Positions 53,331-61,682 are shown, numbered from the stretch's first letter. The stretch is 64,000 nt of DNA from Methylibium sp964616015 (GCA_964616015.1 CAZTTC010000001.1:1-64000), one strand, 5' to 3'. Numbers and translations are program-made. Notes: generated from the letters alone by a model not told the origin.

Positions 53331-53404
53331 AGAGAAATTTACTCTTTGATGGTGGGATGAACGTATATTTCTCTTTTTCAGTCAATTGATTGTTCTATTT
53401 CTCA
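53331..53404 (+). promoter_or_regulatory. AT-rich control region with three ATTTCTC boxes
   Basis: The AT-richest stretch in this part of the window. AGAGAAAT at 53331-53338 is the inverted form of ATTTCTCT at 53367-53374, and ATTTCTCA occurs again at 53397-53404, overlapping the start codon. The boxes are spaced 36 and 30 bp apart, near three helical turns. Such phased sites are typical of Lrp-type autoregulation. Confidence 0.5.
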
Positions 53405-53892
53405 TGCCTATCACTCAACTCGATGCCCTGGACCTGCAGATCCTGAGCCGCCTGCAGCGCGATGCCTCGCCTTCGCACCAGGCGCTGGGCGAGGCACTGC
53501 AGGTGTCGACGGCCACGGCGCACCGGCGCGTGCGGCGCTTGCAGTCGCTGGGCGTGGTCGAGCGGCTCGTCGCGGTGCTGTCGCCGCAACGTCTGGCCGA
53601 AGCCGGCGCGCCGCTGCTGCAGGTTTTGCTGGAGGTCACGCTCGACGTGCAGAACCACGATCGGCTCGACGCCTTCGAGGCACGCGCCGTGGCGGACGCC
53701 GCGGTCCAGCAGTGCTGGCGGGTGTCGCCCGGGCCTGACTTCTTGCTGGTGGTGGCCATCGCCGACATGGACGCCTACCAGGCCTTCACGGCCCGCCTGC
53801 TGACGGCCGATGCCAACGTGCGCAACGTGCGCGCCTTCTTCGCCGTCAAGCGCGCGAAGTTCGGCAGCGAACTGCCGTTGCCGGCGCGCTGA
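53404..53892 (+). CDS. AsnC/Lrp-family transcriptional regulator
   Basis: A protein of 162 residues. N-terminal helix-turn-helix (about 5-60; LDALDLQILSRLQRDASPSHQALGEALQVSTATAHRRVRRLQSLGVVER) and C-terminal RAM ligand domain (about 70-150; VQQCWRVSPGPDFLLVVAIADMDAYQAF). ATG 53404 is used; a TTG 18 bp earlier is in frame but unlikely. Members bind amino acids and often autoregulate and control a neighbour; glmS is divergent from it, so it is one possible target. Confidence 0.9.
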   Translation: MPITQLDALDLQILSRLQRDASPSHQALGEALQVSTATAHRRVRRLQSLGVVERLVAVLSPQRLAEAGAPLLQVLLEVTLDVQNHDRLDAFEARAVADAAVQQCWRVSPGPDFLLVVAIADMDAYQAFTARLLTADANVRNVRAFFAVKRAKFGSELPLPAR

Positions 53893-53913
53893 GCGCGTCG
53901 GCGGCGTGACCGC

Positions 53914-54441
53914 TCAGCGCGCGCTCGTCGGCACGTAGGCCGCGGGCCGGCCCTGCACGTGCGGCGACATGTACTCGGGCACGGCATCGCGCGCCATCAG
54001 CAGCGTCGCCGCGCCCAGGGCAGCGGCCACCAGCAGCGACACCGCGATCGATGCGCCGAACGCCAGCCCCCAGCGCTGGCCGCGCGTGAGGTTCATGTCC
54101 CAGGCCTCGCCGAAGGGCAGGCCGTCCTCGCGCATGCTCAGCCACAGCAGCTTGAGCCGCAGGCCCAGGCCCAGCCCGTCCTCGGTCGGCTCGCGCAGTC
54201 CCAGGCGGATCTCCTCCTCGCGGATCCACTGATCGTGGGCCGCGCGCCGCGCCGGATCGAGCAGCACGTCCTGGGCCTTGTTCAAGGCGGCCAGCACGAT
54301 CTCGTGGCGCACGCTGCCTTGGTGGCGGTCGGGGTGGTACTTCTGGACCAGGGCCTTGTAGGCCGCGCGGATGACCTCCGGCGGCGCGTCCTGCGCCACC
54401 TTGAGGCGACCGTAGTAGTGGGCGATCTTGGCGCGCGGCAT
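53914..54441 (-). CDS. J-domain membrane protein
   Basis: A protein of 175 residues. The N-terminal J domain (about 6-65) has the HPD motif at 36-38 in LVQKYHPDRHQG, the site that stimulates DnaK. A linker follows, then one membrane segment near 128-152 (LAFGASIAVSLLVAAALGAATLLM) and a short tail. There are no Gly/Phe-rich or zinc-finger regions, so it is a J-protein of specialised, membrane-localised type rather than DnaJ. ATG 54441 is used; the frame extends three codons to a TTG. Its stop is 22 bp from that of the convergent AsnC/Lrp gene. Confidence 0.85.
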   Translation of the reverse strand: MPRAKIAHYYGRLKVAQDAPPEVIRAAYKALVQKYHPDRHQGSVRHEIVLAALNKAQDVLLDPARRAAHDQWIREEEIRLGLREPTEDGLGLGLRLKLLWLSMREDGLPFGEAWDMNLTRGQRWGLAFGASIAVSLLVAAALGAATLLMARDAVPEYMSPHVQGRPAAYVPTSAR

Positions 54442-54531
54442 GGACCGCAAATGCTAGCGGCGCCCCGGCGGTGCGCGGCGTGCAGAGTTGGCGCGCCGCG
54501 CCGCCGCCGTGTAAGCGGCGATGGCGCCGGT

Positions 54532-55914
54532 TCAGCCTTTCGGCTTGTGCGGCCGCTTCCAGCCGGCGATCGTGACCTGCCGGGCCCGCGCCACGCTCAG
54601 CTGGCCGGCCGGCGCGTCCTTGCCGATGGTGCTGCCGCCGCCGATGGTGGCGCCGTCGCCCAGCGTCACCGGCGCCACCAGCACGCAGTTGCTGCCGACG
54701 TGCACGTCGTTGCCGATCACGGTGCGGTGCTTGTGGGCGCCGTCGTAGTTGGCGGTGATGCTGCCGGCGCCGTAGTTGACGCGCTCGCCGACCGTCGCAT
54801 CGCCCAGATAGGCCAGGTGGTTGGCCTTGGCGCCACGCGCGAGCGTCGAGTTCTTGACCTCGACGAAGTTGCCGATGTGCACCTCGGGCCCGAGTTCGGC
54901 GCCCGGTCGCAGTCGCGCGAACGGGCCGATCAGCGCGCCCTCCCCGACGCCGGCGCCGTCGATGTGCGTGAAGGGATGGATGAGCGCACCGGCCGCGATG
55001 CGGGCGTCGCGGATCACGCAGTTGGCGCCGACGCGCACGCCGTCGCCCAGGCTCACTTCGCCCTCGAACACGCAGTTGACGTCGATGTCGACGTCGTGGC
55101 CGCAGGCCAGCCGGCCGCGCAGGTCGAAGCGCGCCGGATCGGCCAGGCGCACGCCGGCGGCCATCAGCGCCTCGGCCTGCCCGCGCTGGAAGCGCCGCTC
55201 CAGGTCGGCCAGCTGCTGCGGGCTGTTGACGCCCAGCACCTCGGTCTCGTCGGCCGGCTGGGCCGCGACGACCGGCACGCCGTCGGCGACCGCCATCGCG
55301 ACGATGTCGGTCAGGTAGTACTCACGCTGCGCGTTGTCGTTCTTCAGGGCCGCGAGCCAGCGCTTCAGCGCCACGGTGGGCAGCGCCATCATGCCGGTGT
55401 AGACCTCGCGGATCTCGCGCTGGGCCGGCGTCGCGTCCTTGTGCTCGACGATGCCCAGCACGCGCTCGGTTTGCACCGCATCGCGCACGATGCGGCCGTA
55501 GCCGGTGGGATCGGCCAGCGCGATGGTCAGCAGCGCGAGGCGCCGGCCCTCGCTCGCGGCGACCAGCGCCCGCGCCGTCGCCGCCTCGATCAGCGGCACG
55601 TCGCCGTTGAGGATCAGCGTCGTGCCGGCCTCGCCGAGCAGCGGCTCGGCCTGCTGGACCGCGTGCCCGGTGCCGAGCTGCGGCTCCTGGCGCACGAAGG
55701 CCAGCGGCGCCGCGGGGAAGGCCGCGCGCATCGCCGCCTCGACCTCGGCCGCGCCATGCCCTGTGACGGTGATCAGCCTTTGCGCCCCCAGCGACGCAGC
55801 CGTGTCGAGCACGTGCTGCAATAGGGCTCGCCCGGCCAAGGTGTGCAGCACCTTCGGCCGGTTCGACTTCATCCGGGTGCCCTTGCCGGCGGCCATGATC
55901 ACGATATCCAGCAT
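54532..55914 (-). CDS. glmU: Bifunctional GlmU (UDP-GlcNAc pyrophosphorylase / GlcN-1-P acetyltransferase)
   Basis: A protein of 460 residues (E. coli 456). The uridyltransferase domain starts MLDIVIMAAGKGTRMKSNRPKVLHTLAG with the signature GKGTRM (12-17). QLGTGHAVQQA and ILNGDVPLI follow. The C-terminal left-handed beta helix has hexapeptide repeats (IGNFVEVKNSTLARGAKANHLAYLGDATVGERVNYGAG). It makes UDP-GlcNAc from the GlmS/GlmM product. The ATG overlaps the ATG of the divergent lipoprotein gene by 2 bp. Confidence 0.97.
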   Translation of the reverse strand: MLDIVIMAAGKGTRMKSNRPKVLHTLAGRALLQHVLDTAASLGAQRLITVTGHGAAEVEAAMRAAFPAAPLAFVRQEPQLGTGHAVQQAEPLLGEAGTTLILNGDVPLIEAATARALVAASEGRRLALLTIALADPTGYGRIVRDAVQTERVLGIVEHKDATPAQREIREVYTGMMALPTVALKRWLAALKNDNAQREYYLTDIVAMAVADGVPVVAAQPADETEVLGVNSPQQLADLERRFQRGQAEALMAAGVRLADPARFDLRGRLACGHDVDIDVNCVFEGEVSLGDGVRVGANCVIRDARIAAGALIHPFTHIDGAGVGEGALIGPFARLRPGAELGPEVHIGNFVEVKNSTLARGAKANHLAYLGDATVGERVNYGAGSITANYDGAHKHRTVIGNDVHVGSNCVLVAPVTLGDGATIGGGSTIGKDAPAGQLSVARARQVTIAGWKRPHKPKG

Positions 55915-56788
55915 GCTCGAGCTCGGGTGGTTGCGAAGGTGGAGGATTATCGCGGCCGCCTTGCTGGTGCTGGGCCTGGCGGGCTGCAGCGTGCTGCGCC
56001 TGGCGTACAGCCAGGCCGACGAGCTGGGCTTCTGGTGGCTGGACGGCTACGTCGACTTCGACGACTCGCAGTCGCCGCGCGTGCGCGACGCGATCGGACG
56101 CTGGTTCGCCTGGCACCGACGCACCCAGCTGCCGGACTACGCCGCGCTGCTGGATCGCGCCGCCACCGAGGTACTGCAAGACACGACCGCGGCCACCACC
56201 TGCCGCTGGTTCGCCGAGCTGCGCCAGCGCGCCGATGCCGCGGTCGAGCACGCCCTGCCCGAGGCAGCGGTGATCGCGGCCGGCTTCAGCACCGAGCAGC
56301 TGCTGCACATCGAACGACAGCAGGCCAAGAACAGGGCGGAGTTCCGGGCGGACTTCCTGCAGCCCGATCCGGCCGAGCGCCTGGCCCGCTCCGTCGAGCG
56401 CGCCACCGAGCGCGCCGAACAGCTGTACGGCCGCCTCGGCGAGCGCCAGCGTCAGCGCATCGCCCAGGGCGTCGAGGCCTCGCCCTTCGACGCCGAGCGC
56501 TGGCTGGCCGAGCGCCAGCGGCGCCACCGCGACCTGCTGACCGAGTTGCGCCGACTGCAGGGCGCCGACGCGAACGGCGGTGCACCGACCGCCGGCCTGC
56601 GCGCCTACTGGCAGCGCGTGCAGCGCTCGCCCGACGAGGCCTACCGCCGCTACCAGGACCGGCTCGAGGCCTACAACTGCGAGCTGTCGGCCCAGTTGCA
56701 CAACCTGACGAGCCCGGCGCAGCGCCAGGAGGCACAGCGCCGCCTGCGCGGCTGGCAATCGGACCTGCGTCGGCTCGCCGCGCCCTAG
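55913..56788 (+). CDS. DUF6279-type lipoprotein
   Basis: A protein of 291 residues. The lipobox is LGLAGC (signal peptide about 1-24, lipidated Cys). The mature part is an Arg/Glu-rich helical protein with LRLAYSQADELGFWWLDGYVDFDD near the start, a segment typical of the DUF6279 family. Its start codon shares bases with the glmU start on the other strand, an extremely tight divergent arrangement, so the true start may be slightly downstream. Envelope location predicted; function unknown. Confidence 0.78.
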   Translation: MLELGWLRRWRIIAAALLVLGLAGCSVLRLAYSQADELGFWWLDGYVDFDDSQSPRVRDAIGRWFAWHRRTQLPDYAALLDRAATEVLQDTTAATTCRWFAELRQRADAAVEHALPEAAVIAAGFSTEQLLHIERQQAKNRAEFRADFLQPDPAERLARSVERATERAEQLYGRLGERQRQRIAQGVEASPFDAERWLAERQRRHRDLLTELRRLQGADANGGAPTAGLRAYWQRVQRSPDEAYRRYQDRLEAYNCELSAQLHNLTSPAQRQEAQRRLRGWQSDLRRLAAP

Positions 56789-56813
56789 GCTTGGTGGCCG
56801 GTCCGCGGGCCGG

Positions 56814-57428
56814 TCAGCGCGCCGGCAGCGTGACGACCACGGAGCGCGGGTTCAGCGCCGGCATCGGGAAGTCCTTCATCGCCGCCTCGAACAGCGCCGG
56901 CAGCAGCGCCTCGGAGTTCCAGCGCCCCAGGTGGCTGGCGCGCGTCTCGTAGACGATCTGCTGGCTGGCGCGGTCGCGGATCAGGACCCCGGCCTCGCGC
57001 TGATAGTCCGGGAAGTCGGAGGCCTGGCTGTAGCCGAAGGGCGGGCCGTAGAAGAAGGGACGGCGCGGACCGTAGAACCACCAGTCGTTGCGCCAGTAGA
57101 AGTTGCTGGCGAAGGGGTCGCGGCGCACGACCTCGAAGACGCGCGCGCCGACCTGGATCAGCACCTCGGCCTGCTCGGCCGACGCGGCGCGCTTGAAGCC
57201 GGCACCTTCGATCGCCTGCAGCGCGGCCGCCTCGATGCGGTCCTGCTCGGCCGCGTTGGCCTGCTGCGAGGGCAGGCGCTCGATCGCATAGGTGCCGGGC
57301 TTGCGGCTGGCCGGCCAGCTGCCCTGGCTGGACACGTCGACCGCGACCTTGTCGATGCTGGCGCATCCGGTGATGACTGCGGTCGTGGCGGCAAGGGCCA
57401 GTGTGGCCAGCAGGCGGCGTCTTTGCAT
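56814..57428 (-). CDS. DUF4136 lipoprotein
   Basis: A protein of 204 residues with the lipobox VITGC (lipidated Cys near 22). The mature part fits DUF4136: SWPASRKPGTYAIERLPSQQ, ALQAIEGAGFKRAASAEQAEVLIQVG and a Trp/Tyr/Pro-rich patch NFYWRNDWWFYGPRRPFFYGPPFGYS, then YETRASHLGRWNS. An outer-membrane or periplasmic lipoprotein of unknown role. It lies 20 bp downstream of ttcA on the same strand. Confidence 0.85.
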   Translation of the reverse strand: MQRRRLLATLALAATTAVITGCASIDKVAVDVSSQGSWPASRKPGTYAIERLPSQQANAAEQDRIEAAALQAIEGAGFKRAASAEQAEVLIQVGARVFEVVRRDPFASNFYWRNDWWFYGPRRPFFYGPPFGYSQASDFPDYQREAGVLIRDRASQQIVYETRASHLGRWNSEALLPALFEAAMKDFPMPALNPRSVVVTLPAR

Positions 57429-57448
57429 GATGGTGTCTCCGGTGAGCC

Positions 57449-58399
57449 TCAGTCCTGGCCGTGCCAGCGGATCGGCGCAGAGCCGCCCGCCGGTGCGGCG
57501 CCCGCGGGCGGGGCGCAGGCCTCGTCTTCTTCGTCGAACGCCTTGTCGCCGTCCGGGTTGACGAGGCCCGTGGCTTGGAGGCCCGTGAAGGGGTAGAGGT
57601 TCCGGTCCTGCAGGTGCGAAGGCACGACGTTGGCCAGCGCCCCGGCCATGGTGTCAAGCCGCCCCGGGTGCTGGCGCTCCCAGTCGCGCAGCATCCGGGC
57701 GATCTGCTTGCGCTGCAGGTTCTCCTGGCTGCCGCACAGCGTGCACGGGATGATCGGGAACTGCCGGTGGGCGGCCCAGGCCTCGAGGTCGTGCTCGGGC
57801 ACGTAGGCCAGCGGGCGGATCACCACGTGCCGGCCGTCGTCGCTGACCAGCTTGGGCGGCATGCTCTTGAGCTTGCCACCGAAGAATATGTTGAGGAAGA
57901 AGGTCTGCAGCATGTCGTCGCGGTGGTGGCCGAGAGCGACCTTGGTGGCCCCCAGCTCGCTGGCGACGCGGTAGAGGATGCCGCGCCGCAGCCGCGAGCA
58001 CAGGCTGCACATCGTCTTGCCCTCGGGCACGAGACGCTTGACGATGGAGTAGGTGTCCTGGTTCTCGATGCGGAAGTCGATGCCGCGCCCGGCCAGGTAG
58101 CGCGGCAGCACCTCGGCCGGAAAGCCCGGCTGCTTCTGGTCGAGGTTGACGGCGACCAGCGAGAACTCGACCGGCGCGCGCTTGTGCAGGTTGAGCAGGA
58201 TGTCCAGCAGCGCGTAGCTGTCCTTGCCCCCCGACACGCAGACCATGACCTTGTCGCCGGGCTCGATCATGGCGAAGTCGCCGATGGCCTGCCCGACGAG
58301 GCGGTGCAGGCGCTTGCTGAGCTTGTTGGCCTCGAAGGCAGCCTTGGTGGCAGCGCGGCCGGCCGGGGCGGCAGGCCGCGGATCGATCACGGCGCTCAT
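57449..58399 (-). CDS. ttcA: tRNA 2-thiocytidine(32) synthetase TtcA
   Basis: A protein of 316 residues. The PP-loop ATPase motif SGGKDS is at 56-61. Iron-sulfur ligands are in TMCSLCSRLRRG and IPCTLCGSQENLQR, as in E. coli TtcA. It thiolates cytidine 32 of tRNA with an iron-sulfur cluster and ATP. The C-terminal extension after the core is short and Ala/Pro-rich. Its ATG overlaps the folB stop (ATGA), an operon with folB and the SDR upstream. Confidence 0.95.
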   Translation of the reverse strand: MSAVIDPRPAAPAGRAATKAAFEANKLSKRLHRLVGQAIGDFAMIEPGDKVMVCVSGGKDSYALLDILLNLHKRAPVEFSLVAVNLDQKQPGFPAEVLPRYLAGRGIDFRIENQDTYSIVKRLVPEGKTMCSLCSRLRRGILYRVASELGATKVALGHHRDDMLQTFFLNIFFGGKLKSMPPKLVSDDGRHVVIRPLAYVPEHDLEAWAAHRQFPIIPCTLCGSQENLQRKQIARMLRDWERQHPGRLDTMAGALANVVPSHLQDRNLYPFTGLQATGLVNPDGDKAFDEEDEACAPPAGAAPAGGSAPIRWHGQD

Positions 58400-58797
58400 G
58401 CCTGACTCTCCTTCAGGTGGAAGACCTCGACGCCGACCGCCGCGCAGTCGGCATAGACGTCGGGCTTGCTCGTCGCCACGCGCACGGCGCGCACCTGCGG
58501 GTGGGCCAGCATGCGCGCCGCGATGTCGTCACACAGCGTCTCCTGCAGGCCCACGTGGCCCTGGGCCACGCGCTCGGCGATCACCGTGCGGATGAAGTCG
58601 TAGTCCACGACCTCGTCGAGGCGGTCGTGGCGCGGCGTCGACGCGGCCAGCGGCACGAACAGGTCCACGTCGATCAGCAGCCGCTGCGGACCGTGGCGCT
58701 CGAAGTCGTGGATGCCGATGCGCACCGCCAGCTCGTAGGCTTGCAGAAAGACCCGGCGGCAGCCGGCCAGCTGCGGGTGCAGCAGCGGACTCGTCAC
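58396..58797 (-). CDS. folB: Dihydroneopterin aldolase
   Basis: A protein of 133 residues from GTG 58797, the only start after the SDR stop that keeps the domain whole. FolB landmarks: VFLQAYELAVRIGIHDFERHGPQRLLIDVDLFVP (near 15-48), LDEVVDYDFIRTVIAE, LQETLCDDIAARMLAHPQVRAVRVATSKPDVY. It converts dihydroneopterin to 6-hydroxymethyl-dihydropterin in folate synthesis. It is between a pteridine-reductase-like SDR and ttcA with overlapping or near-overlapping ends. Confidence 0.9.
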   Translation of the reverse strand: MTSPLLHPQLAGCRRVFLQAYELAVRIGIHDFERHGPQRLLIDVDLFVPLAASTPRHDRLDEVVDYDFIRTVIAERVAQGHVGLQETLCDDIAARMLAHPQVRAVRVATSKPDVYADCAAVGVEVFHLKESQA

Positions 58798-58798
58798 C

Positions 58799-59578
58799 TC
58801 AGGCCCCCTGGCGCGCCAGAAACAGCACGTCACGCGGCTGCGCCGCGAGATGCTGGCCGCCATCGACCAGCAGGCTGGTGCCGGTGATCGCCGGCGACTC
58901 GATCAGGAAGCGCACCGCGCGGGCCACGTCCTCGGGGGTCGACGCGCGCTGCAGCGGCGTCATCGCGTGCGAACGCGCGAACTCGGCCTCGGTCATCGGG
59001 CCCGAGGGTAGCGTCACGCCGGGCGCGACGCCGACGACGCGCAGGACCGGCGCCAAGGCCTGCGCCAGCAGCGTCGTGGCGGCCTCGAGCGCGGCCTTGG
59101 ACAGCGTGTAGGAGAGGTGGTCCGGGTTGGGATTCCACAGCTTCTGATCGAGCAGGTTGACGACGCAGCCGCGCCGGTCCGCGGCCTTCAGGTGCTCGAA
59201 CAGGCCGCGCGCCAGCAGCAGCGGGGCGGCGGTGTTGACCTGCCAGTGCGCGGCCATCGAGGCCTGGCTGAAGTCGGCGACGCTGTCGTACTCGAACACC
59301 GAGGCGTTGTTGACGACCGCATCGACGCGACCCATCGTCGCCGCGACCGTCGGCAGCAGCTCGCGGCACGCCGCCTCGTCGGCCAGGTCGGCGACGAAGG
59401 CCTCGGCGCGGGCCCCGAGCCCACGCAGCTCGCGGAGCGTCGCGTTCACCTCGTCGCCGAGGCGATGCCCATGGACCGCCACGTCGTGACCGTGGCTCGC
59501 CAGCTCGAGCGCGATCGCCCGGCCGACGCGACGGGCCGAGCCGGTGACCAGAACGACGGGGCGCGGGGGGGCATTCAT
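58799..59578 (-). CDS. Pteridine-reductase-like SDR (FolM type)
   Basis: A protein of 259 residues. The cofactor motif is TGSARRVGRA (12-21), the TGxxxRxG form that separates pteridine reductases (PTR1, FolM) from other SDRs. NNASVF, LDQKLWNPNPDHLSYTLSKAALE (YxxxK) and LVDGGQH follow; the LDQKLWNPNP insertion is also typical. It is directly upstream of folB, which supports reduction of dihydromonapterin or dihydrofolate. FolM is a reasonable name but the substrate is unproven. Confidence 0.88.
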   Translation of the reverse strand: MNAPPRPVVLVTGSARRVGRAIALELASHGHDVAVHGHRLGDEVNATLRELRGLGARAEAFVADLADEAACRELLPTVAATMGRVDAVVNNASVFEYDSVADFSQASMAAHWQVNTAAPLLLARGLFEHLKAADRRGCVVNLLDQKLWNPNPDHLSYTLSKAALEAATTLLAQALAPVLRVVGVAPGVTLPSGPMTEAEFARSHAMTPLQRASTPEDVARAVRFLIESPAITGTSLLVDGGQHLAAQPRDVLFLARQGA

Positions 59579-59598
59579 GCCTGCGGGACAATCGGTGC

Positions 59599-60744
59599 GT
59601 GGAAACGACGCTCGTCAGTGTAGCCAGCGCCCCTGCGACGACGCCGTGCGGGGACTTGGCCCGGCGCATCGCGGACGAGATCGACCGCGCCGGCGGCTGG
59701 ATCGGCTTCGAGCGCTACATGGAGCTGGCGCTCTACGCGCCCGGCCTCGGTTACTACGCGCGCGGTGACCGCCAGTTCGGCACGTTGCCGGGCTCGGGCA
59801 GCGACTTCGTCACCGCGCCCGAGCTGAGCCCGCTGTTCGGCCGCGCGCTGGCACGCCAGCTCGCGCAGGCCCTGGCCGCCACGGGCACGCGCGAGGTCTG
59901 GGAGTTCGGCGCGGGCTCGGGGGCGCTGGCCGCGCAGTTGCTGGACGCGCTGGGCGGGCAGATCGACCGCTACGTGATCGTCGACCTGTCGGGCGCGCTG
60001 CGCCAGCGGCAGCAGCGCACGCTCGCCGCCCGCGTGCCGGCGCACGCGGCCAAGGCCGTCTGGCTGGACCGCCTGCCGACCAGGATCGAGGGCGTGGTGG
60101 TCGGCAACGAGGTGCTCGACGCGATGCCGGTGGCGCTGCTGCACTTCGACGGCCTGCAATGGCTGGAGCGCGGCGTCGCGCTCGGCACCGAAGGCCGCTT
60201 CGTCTTCGCCGACCGGCCGACGACGCTGCGCCCTCCACTGTCAACGCAGGCAGTGCCCGGCACCACGACCGAATTGCAACGCCAGGGCGAGGCCTTCGTG
60301 CGCACGGTGGCATCGACGCTCGGGTGCGGTGCCGCGTTCTTCATCGACTACGGCTTCCCAGAAGCCGAGTTCCACCACCCGCAGCGCACCGGCGGCACGC
60401 TGATGTGCCATCGCGCGCACCGGGCCGACGCCGACCCCCTGGCCGATCCGGGCCAGAAGGACATCACGGCGCATGTCGACTTCACCGGCATCGCGCTGGC
60501 CGGCCAGGACACCGGCCTGGCGGTACTGGGCTACACCAGCCAGGCGCGCTTCCTGATCAACTGCGGCCTGCCAGCGGACCTCGAGGCGGCGGTGACGGCG
60601 GGCGACTGGCGCACGGTCGCGGCAGCGCAGAAGCTGCTGAACGAGCACGAGATGGGCGAGCTCTTCAAGGTGATCGGCTTTGCAGCCGGCACGCCCTTCG
60701 AGGCCATCGGCTTTGCCGACGGCGACCGCAGCCACCGGCTCTGA
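59599..60744 (+). CDS. MidA/NDUFAF7-family SAM-dependent methyltransferase
   Basis: A protein of 381 residues starting with GTG. Family landmarks: IGFERYMELALYAPGLGYYARGDRQFG, GSGSDFVTAPELSPLFGRALARQLAQ, the SAM site EFGAGSGALAAQLL, VGNEVLDAMPV, IDYGFPEAEFHHPQRTGGTLMCHRAH and ITAHVDFTGIA. The mitochondrial relative NDUFAF7 methylates an arginine in complex I; the bacterial target is unknown. It is divergent from the FolM-type gene and 3 bp upstream of a DUF2905 gene. Confidence 0.9.
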   Translation: METTLVSVASAPATTPCGDLARRIADEIDRAGGWIGFERYMELALYAPGLGYYARGDRQFGTLPGSGSDFVTAPELSPLFGRALARQLAQALAATGTREVWEFGAGSGALAAQLLDALGGQIDRYVIVDLSGALRQRQQRTLAARVPAHAAKAVWLDRLPTRIEGVVVGNEVLDAMPVALLHFDGLQWLERGVALGTEGRFVFADRPTTLRPPLSTQAVPGTTTELQRQGEAFVRTVASTLGCGAAFFIDYGFPEAEFHHPQRTGGTLMCHRAHRADADPLADPGQKDITAHVDFTGIALAGQDTGLAVLGYTSQARFLINCGLPADLEAAVTAGDWRTVAAAQKLLNEHEMGELFKVIGFAAGTPFEAIGFADGDRSHRL

Positions 60745-60747
60745 CAC

Positions 60748-60942
60748 ATGCTGCGCTGGCTGCTCGTCGTGGTGCTGGCCCTGGTGGTCTTCAACCTGCT
60801 GCGCCCCTGGCTGGAGCGGGTCGGCCTCGGCCGCCTGCCGGGCGACCTGCAGTTCCGGCTGGGCGGTCGCCTGTGGTCGCTGCCGATCGCCAGCACGCTG
60901 GTGCTGAGCCTGATCGCGATGCTGATCGGCCTGCTGCTCTGA
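60748..60942 (+). CDS. Small DUF2905 membrane protein
   Basis: A protein of 64 residues with two membrane segments (about 3-19 LRWLLVVVLALVVFNLL and about 45-64) joined by the family motif GLGRLPGDLQFRLGGRLWSLPI. It starts 3 bp after the methyltransferase gene. Function unknown. Confidence 0.85.
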   Translation: MLRWLLVVVLALVVFNLLRPWLERVGLGRLPGDLQFRLGGRLWSLPIASTLVLSLIAMLIGLLL

Positions 60943-60951
60943 GGCGCCGCG

Positions 60952-61350
60952 TCAGCGCGAAATCAGCCAGCCCTGCCCGCACTGGCGGCAGCACACGCTG
61001 ACGGCGTCGCGTGCCGGCTGCTGATCGGCCGTCACGTCGAAGCGCGCATAGGTCTGGCATCGGGGGCAGACGGCCTGGTTGGCAACGGTCTCGGCGTTCA
61101 TCAGCCGGTAGAGGTAGCGCCGCAACGCCCAGCCGCCGATCAGTGCCGACAGCAGCACCGCCAGCAGGGCCGTCAGTTGATCGAACCACGGATCCTGGCG
61201 GCTGTAGACCTCGAAGCCGCCCAGCAGACCCAGCGCGGACAGCACCGTCAGCACGAGGTGGGCATGACCGGAGATGAGCTCGCGCTCGTACCACTTGCGG
61301 AATCCGCGCCGGCGGATGCCTTCGCTGAGCTCGGAACGCCACGTGCCCAT
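60952..61350 (-). CDS. Membrane protein with C-terminal zinc ribbon
   Basis: A protein of 132 residues. Two membrane segments near 30-50 (HLVLTVLSALGLLGGFEVY) and 55-75 (LTALLAVLLSALIGGWAL), then a zinc-ribbon-like domain with CPRCQ and CCRQCGQGW. ATG 61350 starts MGTWRSELSEGIRRRGFRKWYERELISGHAHLV. I do not recognise a named family. It is convergent with the DUF2905 gene (9 bp between stops) and divergent from the tRNA. Confidence 0.7.
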   Translation of the reverse strand: MGTWRSELSEGIRRRGFRKWYERELISGHAHLVLTVLSALGLLGGFEVYSRQDPWFDQLTALLAVLLSALIGGWALRRYLYRLMNAETVANQAVCPRCQTYARFDVTADQQPARDAVSVCCRQCGQGWLISR

Positions 61351-61425
61351 CACCCCCCCCGCTCGGCCTGCATCTGGACCGGGCCGATGCTGGCACAAAC
61401 GGCCGGCTGGCGCTGCGTGACCCGC

Positions 61426-61431
61426 TATACT
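61426..61431 (+). promoter_or_regulatory. -10 box of the tRNA-Met gene
   Basis: TATACT 11 bp before the first tRNA base. A -35 element is not clear. A GC-rich discriminator (CCCGGGCC) follows, as is usual for stringently controlled stable-RNA promoters. Confidence 0.5.
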
Positions 61432-61441
61432 CCCGGGCCTT

Positions 61442-61518
<77 letters not shown>

Positions 61519-61552
61519 AGACAAGGTCCGTCGGCTTCCGCCAAGGTCCACG

Positions 61553-61590
61553 AAAGCCCCGGTTCTCCTATGAGCCGGGGCTTTTTTCTT
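61553..61590 (+). terminator. Rho-independent terminator after tRNA-Met
   Basis: AAAGCCCCGG (61553-61562) pairs with CCGGGGCTTT (61575-61584) around a 12-base loop, followed by a run of T residues. It is 34 bp past the tRNA CCA. Confidence 0.9.
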
Positions 61591-61632
61591 CCGCCGGCGT
61601 CCGTACTCTTCCGCCCGCATCCGGTCTCAGCT

Positions 61633-61680
61633 GGGGGCATTATTGGGGGCATTTCGTACCCGCCGAATTCGGATGCCCCC
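61633..61680. promoter_or_regulatory. Three GGGGGCAT boxes before the integrase
   Basis: Direct copies at 61633-61640 and 61645-61652 and an inverted copy at 61673-61680, the last only 2 bp before the integrase ATG. No Shine-Dalgarno sequence is present. Position suggests arm-type integrase sites or an autorepression operator; the inverted pair could also fold in RNA and hide the start. Confidence 0.5.
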
Positions 61681-61682
61681 AG

